From JBBKWX01 sp037969175 (lineage in GTDB: Bacteria; Bacteroidota; Bacteroidia; AKYH767-A; JBBKVM01): 10,249 nt of DNA. The stretch is from NCBI GenBank assembly GCA_037969175.1, contig JBBKWX010000088.1, forward strand, positions 1 through 10,249, in the 5' to 3' direction. The notes below the pieces were generated by a model that saw only the letters and a program-made list of their open reading frames with translations, did not search any database and was not told where the DNA came from. Each line of letters begins with the position of its first letter. The stretch's first letter is position 1. Below, one piece after another: positions 6,931-10,249 of the stretch. Made by a program: the position numbers and the translations under genes.

Positions 6931-7986
6931 ATGAATACCGGTGCCAAGCGAGGCAATATACGCTCTCTCAGTCTGGAAGAGATAAAAGCATACTTCAACA
7001 CGATAGGTGAGAAGCCCTTCCGTGCTGCCCAGGTTTATGAGTGGCTTTGGAAGCACAGCGTTGGCAGCATTGAAGATATGACCAACCTGAGCTTGGGTTT
7101 GAGAGAGAAGCTTGAAGCGGAATTTGAATTTCCATGCCTGTCCGTAGAGACTAAACAAGTAAGTAAAGACGGGACCATCAAGAATGCTTTTCGTTTATCA
7201 GATAAGAATGTTGTTGAAGGTGTTTTGATACCTGTTGATGACAGGACCACAGCTTGTGTCTCCTCTCAGGTAGGATGCAGTTTGACCTGTAAGTTTTGTG
7301 CTACAGGTAGAATGAACAGATTGAGAAATCTGGAAGCTTATGAGATCTATGATCAGGTGGTGGCAATTGCTCGTCAATCAGAAGAGCATTTTAAAATGCC
7401 ACTTGCTAATATTGTATATATGGGCATGGGAGAGCCATTGTTGAATTATAGCAATGTTCTCAAATCGATTGAACATATCACCAGTCCGCATGGATTGAAT
7501 ATGGCTCCCAGGAGAATTACAGTTAGTACTGCCGGCATCGCAAAAATGATCATGAGGCTGGGTGATGATGCAGTTAAATTTAATCTTGCTCTTTCACTTC
7601 ATGCTGCTAACGATAGTAAGCGTGATCGTATCATGCCGATCAATGAACACAATAATCTGGAAGTATTGGCTGAGTCGTTAAAATACTTTTATGATAAAAC
7701 TGGAACAAGAGTCACTTTTGAATATATCATCTTCGATGAGTTCAACGACTCTTTGGAAGATGCTGAAGAGCTGGCTCAATTTTGTAAACACATTCCGTGT
7801 AAAGTGAATATCATTGAATATAATCCTATAGAAGACGGAGAATTCAAGAATGCTCGTCCTGAGAAAACGGATGCTTTTAGTCGCTACCTTGAACAGCGTA
7901 ATATCATAGTCAACATTCGCAGAAGCAGAGGTAAGGACATTGATGCAGCTTGCGGGCAGTTGGCAAATCAAAGCGTACAGGAATAA
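6931..7986 (+). CDS. rlmN: Dual-specificity 23S rRNA/tRNA adenine C2-methyltransferase RlmN
   Basis: A 351-residue radical SAM enzyme that methylates C2 of A2503 in 23S rRNA and, in E. coli, A37 of certain tRNAs. The 4Fe-4S cluster motif CxxxCxxC is at Cys116, Cys120 and Cys123 (CSLTCKFCATG). The two catalytic cysteines correspond to Cys109 (TTACVSSQVGC) and Cys341 (RGKDIDAACGQL), with the same spacing as E. coli Cys118 and Cys355. MGMGEPL at 164-170 is the SAM-binding GEP motif. RlmN is distinguished from Cfr by the conventional context of these motifs and by its housekeeping setting, though sequence alignment would settle it. The N-terminal SLSLEEIKAYF and EKPFRAAQVYEWLWK are typical for the family, supporting the start at 6931. 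The gene stands alone, diverges from the amidohydrolase, and is bracketed by inverted repeats A and B. Confidence 0.96.
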   Translation: MNTGAKRGNIRSLSLEEIKAYFNTIGEKPFRAAQVYEWLWKHSVGSIEDMTNLSLGLREKLEAEFEFPCLSVETKQVSKDGTIKNAFRLSDKNVVEGVLIPVDDRTTACVSSQVGCSLTCKFCATGRMNRLRNLEAYEIYDQVVAIARQSEEHFKMPLANIVYMGMGEPLLNYSNVLKSIEHITSPHGLNMAPRRITVSTAGIAKMIMRLGDDAVKFNLALSLHAANDSKRDRIMPINEHNNLEVLAESLKYFYDKTGTRVTFEYIIFDEFNDSLEDAEELAQFCKHIPCKVNIIEYNPIEDGEFKNARPEKTDAFSRYLEQRNIIVNIRRSRGKDIDAACGQLANQSVQE

Positions 7987-7992
7987 ATTACG

Positions 7993-8022
7993 AATTACGA
8001 GATACGAATTACGAGATACGAT
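7993..8022 (-). repeat. 30-bp repeat A, copy 3 (inverted)
   Basis: The reverse complement of these bases equals 6721-6750 and 6834-6863 with no mismatch. A further partial unit, AATTACG at 7986-7992, extends the array into the last base of the rlmN stop codon. With copy 2 it forms a perfect 31-bp inverted repeat about 1.1 kb apart around rlmN. Confidence 0.92.
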
Positions 8023-8117
8023 GATTTGCAGTGTTCTTTATGGGAACAAGGATGACACGGATTTTATTGAACTCCTAGTTTGGATTTGGAACCAATTTCA
8101 ATACTTAATAGAATTCC

Positions 8118-8138
8118 ACATTTAACATTCTACATTTC
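8118..8138 (+). repeat. Three tandem ACATTYN heptamers
   Basis: ACATTTA, ACATTCT and ACATTTC occur head to tail at 8118-8124, 8125-8131 and 8132-8138. Strings of this kind are remembered as common intergenic low-complexity repeats in Bacteroidota. The array is short and imperfect, so chance in AT-rich DNA is possible. Confidence 0.5.
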
Positions 8139-8151
8139 TAATTGAATATAC

Positions 8152-8221
8152 CTGTGTTCTCTGTGAGACTGAAAAGTTATTTGAAAAAGAATGATCCCAC
8201 TCTGAGGACTCTGTGGTAAAA
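8152..8221 (-). repeat. 70-bp repeat B, right copy (inverted)
   Basis: Read on the minus strand it begins TTTTACCACAGAG and ends CACAGAGAACACAG. It matches the left copy at 6760-6828 in 60 of 70 columns. The central TCTTTTTCAAATAA is identical in both copies, while differences cluster next to the CACAGAG motifs. It faces the left copy across rlmN, about 1.3 kb away. Confidence 0.88.
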
Positions 8222-8355
8222 AAAGAAGAACAATTAAAATCATCGCACTGTTTCTCCACACTCGCACTTTTTTTTCGATCCTTTATGGAATCAGTATCTA
8301 ACTTGCATCCTATCCCCGTAATCACAAAAAACAGGAATCTCAAAATCATCTTATT

Positions 8356-9999
8356 ATGAAAAATAAAAATAACTTAAACGGGTTGTTCATACATCTCTTC
8401 GCACTCGGAATCACAATTATCTTTTCTGCTTTTAGTTTACATGCTGATGAAATCAGTTTGAAAAACAGCAAACTCACAGATCTTACAATTTATAGAACAC
8501 AGGCAACGGTAACTCGTACCATTGATTTTAATTACACAGCCGGAGAAACAACTTTTGTTATTGAAGGATTATCATCAAGTTTAGTCCCTAACAGTATTGA
8601 AATAAATGGAAAAGGCGACTATGTAATATTATCCGTTAGTCCCCAATTAAATTATATGGAGCCGGTTGTGAAATCACGTCAGCAGCTGATGTTGGAAGAT
8701 TCACTTGATATTCTGAAAAGAGAACTGGATAAATTATCCAATCGCAAGTCTTCTTATAATGATGAGATCTCATTGATGAATTCGAATAAAAATATTGGCG
8801 GTGCAAACACAGGAGTGAAGGCAGATGATCTTCAAAAAATGGCTGATCTTTTTCGGGTTCGTATGTTTGAGATCAGAGAAAAAGTTAGTGAAATTGTGCT
8901 CAGAGAAAAGACACTGAATGAGAGTTTAACTCGTATCAATAAACAGATAGGAGAAAGTAGAAAAGAAGAACAACCTACTACACGAATCTTTGTGAATGCA
9001 CTTTCAAAAACATCGGGTGCCGGACAAATAGAAGTTAGTTATTTAGTGAATAATGCAGGATGGGAGCCACTTTACAACCTTAGATCTGCAGGTACTTCTA
9101 GTAAAATAAAATTAGAAATGCGTGCACAAGTTTACCAACAAACTGGAGAAAAATGGGATAAGATAAATTTGAAATTGAGTACAGGAATGCCAAATCTTTC
9201 TGCGGTGAAACCTATCCTTACTCCTTGGATAATTTCTTTTGCAAGACCGGTTCCCAAAACAAGATCGCTAAGTATGCAGGAGATGAAAGCATCTCCAAGA
9301 AAAGATGCAGGCAATATGGAAATGAGTAATGATATGAGTCAGGTCATGTCAGCCGAAAGCACCATTAATTATACGGTTGCAAATGCGCAAACCTTAGCTA
9401 CAGAATTTGAAGTGAAACTTCCATACACGATCCCTTCTGATGGCAAGCGTTTGACTATTGAGATTCAGAACAATGAATTGCCTGCAGAATATTCATACAG
9501 CGTTGTTCCTAAACTTGAGAAAGATGTATTCTTGTCAGCAGCTGTAACGGGATGGGAAGACATGAATTTGGTGCCCGGAAAATTGAGTATTTATTTTGAA
9601 GGTTCATTTGTAGGTGAATCATATATAGACCCATCCGTGGCGCAGGATACCCTGAATATTTCATTGGGTAGAGATAAGAAAGTGATAGTAACCCGAAAGC
9701 TGATCAAAGAAAATAGCGGCAATCAATTCCTGGGAACTAATAGAGTTATTGATCGCAAATATGAGATCCTTGTGAAGAATACCCGCAAAGAAAAGATAGA
9801 TCTGATGATAGAAGATCAGATTCCTGTATCAAGGATAAAAGAGATAGAAGTAAAAGAAGGAGAGATGAGTGGAGGAGATCTGAATGCAGATACAGGGATT
9901 GTCACCTGGAAGATCAAAGTTAATGGAGGTGAAAGTGCTAAAAAAGCATTCTCTTACTCGGTTAAATATCCAAAAGACAAGTTGGTTTATGGCTTATAG
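8356..9999 (+). CDS. Secreted MuiA-family protein (DUF4140/DUF4139)
   Basis: A 547-residue exported protein of the mucoidy inhibitor MuiA family. Residues 1-30 form a signal peptide, with cleavage near SLHA-DEIS. A beta-rich N-terminal domain follows (about 35-105; LTDLTIYRTQATVTRTIDF and FVIEGLSSSLVPNSIEI are typical of DUF4140). A heptad-like, charged helical stretch then spans about 105-205, probably a coiled coil. The C-terminal DUF4139 domain (about 215-547) begins with IEVSYLVNNAGWEPLYNLR, includes KINLKLSTGMPNL, and ends with the usual YSVKYPKDKLVYGL. Length and domain order are normal. The family was named for an effect on mucoid phenotype, but its biochemical role is not established, so this is a family assignment only. 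It is followed by its own terminator and appears monocistronic. Confidence 0.88.
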   Translation: MKNKNNLNGLFIHLFALGITIIFSAFSLHADEISLKNSKLTDLTIYRTQATVTRTIDFNYTAGETTFVIEGLSSSLVPNSIEINGKGDYVILSVSPQLNYMEPVVKSRQQLMLEDSLDILKRELDKLSNRKSSYNDEISLMNSNKNIGGANTGVKADDLQKMADLFRVRMFEIREKVSEIVLREKTLNESLTRINKQIGESRKEEQPTTRIFVNALSKTSGAGQIEVSYLVNNAGWEPLYNLRSAGTSSKIKLEMRAQVYQQTGEKWDKINLKLSTGMPNLSAVKPILTPWIISFARPVPKTRSLSMQEMKASPRKDAGNMEMSNDMSQVMSAESTINYTVANAQTLATEFEVKLPYTIPSDGKRLTIEIQNNELPAEYSYSVVPKLEKDVFLSAAVTGWEDMNLVPGKLSIYFEGSFVGESYIDPSVAQDTLNISLGRDKKVIVTRKLIKENSGNQFLGTNRVIDRKYEILVKNTRKEKIDLMIEDQIPVSRIKEIEVKEGEMSGGDLNADTGIVTWKIKVNGGESAKKAFSYSVKYPKDKLVYGL

Positions 10000-10026
10000 A
10001 ATAGCTTAGAATAATGTTGGTTAAAT

Positions 10027-10061
10027 GGGGTTGTCTCAGTATGAGCGACCCCTTTTTATTT
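10027..10061 (+). terminator. Intrinsic terminator after the MuiA-family gene
   Basis: GGGGTTG (10027-10033) pairs with CGACCCC (10046-10052), including one G-T pair. After a bulged T, CTCA (10035-10038) pairs with TGAG (10042-10045) around a GTA loop. The run TTTTTATTT follows at once. The stem is long and GC-rich at its base, and it lies 27 bp after the stop codon. Confidence 0.9.
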
Positions 10062-10110
10062 GATAAGGAATAAGTCATAATAGGCTGGTATAAAAACCAG
10101 CATATATGCG

Positions 10111-10142
10111 GTTGTGATTTGGTATTGACAGTTGTTACTTTG
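10111..10142 (+). promoter_or_regulatory. Possible promoter for the acidic ORF at the right edge
   Basis: TTACTTTG at 10135-10142 contains TACTTTG, one T short of the TAnnTTTG consensus. GTTG at 10111-10114 lies 20 bp upstream as a -33-like element. It would leave a leader of about 15 nt before the ATG at 10163. A 6-bp hairpin with stem GCTGGT/ACCAGC at 10084-10101 lies just upstream and has no clear role. Confidence 0.35.
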
Positions 10143-10162
10143 TCAGTATAAAATCTAACAAA

Positions 10163-10249
10163 ATGATCAACGCAGAAGACTTTGACAACTTTGATGACTT
10201 CGATGAATATGATGACTTTGATTCTGAAGTGTTTCACCAGATCTATATT
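10163..10249 (+). CDS. Start of an unrecognised ORF with a very acidic N-terminus (3' end outside window)
   Basis: The frame is open from the ATG at 10163 to the window edge, 29 codons. It reads MINAEDFDNFDDFDEYDDF, then DSEVFHQIYI. Asp, Glu, Phe and Tyr dominate, with a repeated D-x-F-D or D-D-F pattern at both protein and DNA level (GACTTTGA, GATGACTT and GATGAATA variants). It follows a terminator and a possible promoter, which supports a new transcription unit. There is no signal peptide. The family is not recognised, and too little is visible to propose a function. Confidence 0.5.
   Translation, partial: MINAEDFDNFDDFDEYDDFDSEVFHQIYI

Larger units (their letters stand above)
7987..8355. 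other. Gene-poor 369-bp region of mixed repeats between rlmN and the MuiA-family gene
   Basis: No convincing gene is present. From left to right it holds repeat A copy 3 (7993-8022), unassigned DNA with the phrase GATGACACGGATTTT (8052-8066), three ACATTYN heptamers (8118-8138), repeat B right copy (8152-8221), and about 130 bp leading to the ATG at 8356. A weak -7-like TAACTTG at 8299-8305 lies about 50 bp before that ATG. A divergent minus-strand frame opens at 8349 but has poor support. No hairpin terminator for rlmN was found. Confidence 0.6.

Noticed and set aside
6762..7158. Minus-strand open frames of 79 and 89 codons upstream of and inside rlmN
   Set aside because: One is translated from repeats A and B plus the start of rlmN, the other is antisense to rlmN. 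Neither has a recognisable domain or a credible promoter.
6931..7986. rlmN as a Cfr-type antibiotic resistance gene
   Set aside because: The protein fits housekeeping RlmN along its length, including N-terminal SLSLEEIKAYF and C-terminal DIDAACGQL. Nothing in the context suggests a resistance cassette, and the flanking repeats are not a known insertion sequence.
189..7986. truB, queA and rlmN as one RNA-modification gene system
   Set aside because: They are separated by unrelated genes on both strands with independent promoters and terminators, so the shared theme is probably coincidence of housekeeping genes.
6721..8022. CRISPR array formed by the repeated 30-mers
   Set aside because: There are only three copies, at unequal distances and in two orientations, with no spacer-length units and no cas genes nearby.
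7940..8125. 61-codon plus-strand frame across the rlmN end and repeat A
   Set aside because: It overlaps the conserved C-terminus of RlmN in another frame and continues through repeat A (LRITRYELRDT), so it is a by-product of the repeat.

Overview
The window looks like chromosomal DNA of a member of the Bacteroidota. The DNA is AT-rich, and Shine-Dalgarno sequences are weak or absent. Two intergenic regions carry a perfect match to the Bacteroidota -7 promoter box TAnnTTTG (before queA and before rlmN). The gene content also fits: an uppP-truB-queA-ispD run, a short TruB, a DUF4468 protein and a MuiA-family protein. Genus cannot be fixed from this sequence. No phage, transposase, CRISPR array, defence system, rRNA or tRNA gene was seen.

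Layout. Positions 1-2758 (+) hold the end of uppP (lipid carrier recycling), truB (tRNA pseudouridine 55), queA (queuosine synthesis) and ispD (MEP isoprenoid pathway). uppP and truB overlap by one base, queA has its own promoter, and ispD follows queA by 6 bases. A DoxX-like membrane protein (-) converges on ispD and overlaps its end by 26 bases. From 3368 (+) come a secreted D,D-carboxypeptidase with two C-terminal LysM domains and a small secreted DUF4468 protein ending at a strong hairpin terminator. That terminator lies inside the last codons of a convergent amidohydrolase (-, 5503-6684). rlmN (+, 6931-7986) and a secreted MuiA/DUF4139 protein (+, 8356-9999, with its own terminator) follow. 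A very acidic unrecognised ORF runs off the right edge.

How the genes relate. uppP and ispD both serve undecaprenyl-phosphate-dependent wall synthesis: IspD supplies isoprenoid precursor and UppP recycles the carrier. The carboxypeptidase trims the peptidoglycan that results. truB, queA and rlmN are three unrelated RNA-modification enzymes. These are mostly housekeeping functions, and I see no new multi-gene system.

The most unusual part is the non-coding DNA around rlmN. A 30-bp sequence (two tandem copies of the 14-mer CGTATCTCGTAATT preceded by AT) occurs three times without a mismatch: twice directly repeated at 6721-6750 and 6834-6863, and once inverted at 7993-8022. A second, 70-bp repeat with CACAGAG-like motifs occurs at 6760-6828 and, inverted and 60/70 identical, at 8152-8221. 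rlmN is thus bracketed by inverted composite repeats, and its own -7 promoter box sits in what looks like a degenerate copy of the 14-mer. No enzyme that could mobilise these repeats is encoded here.
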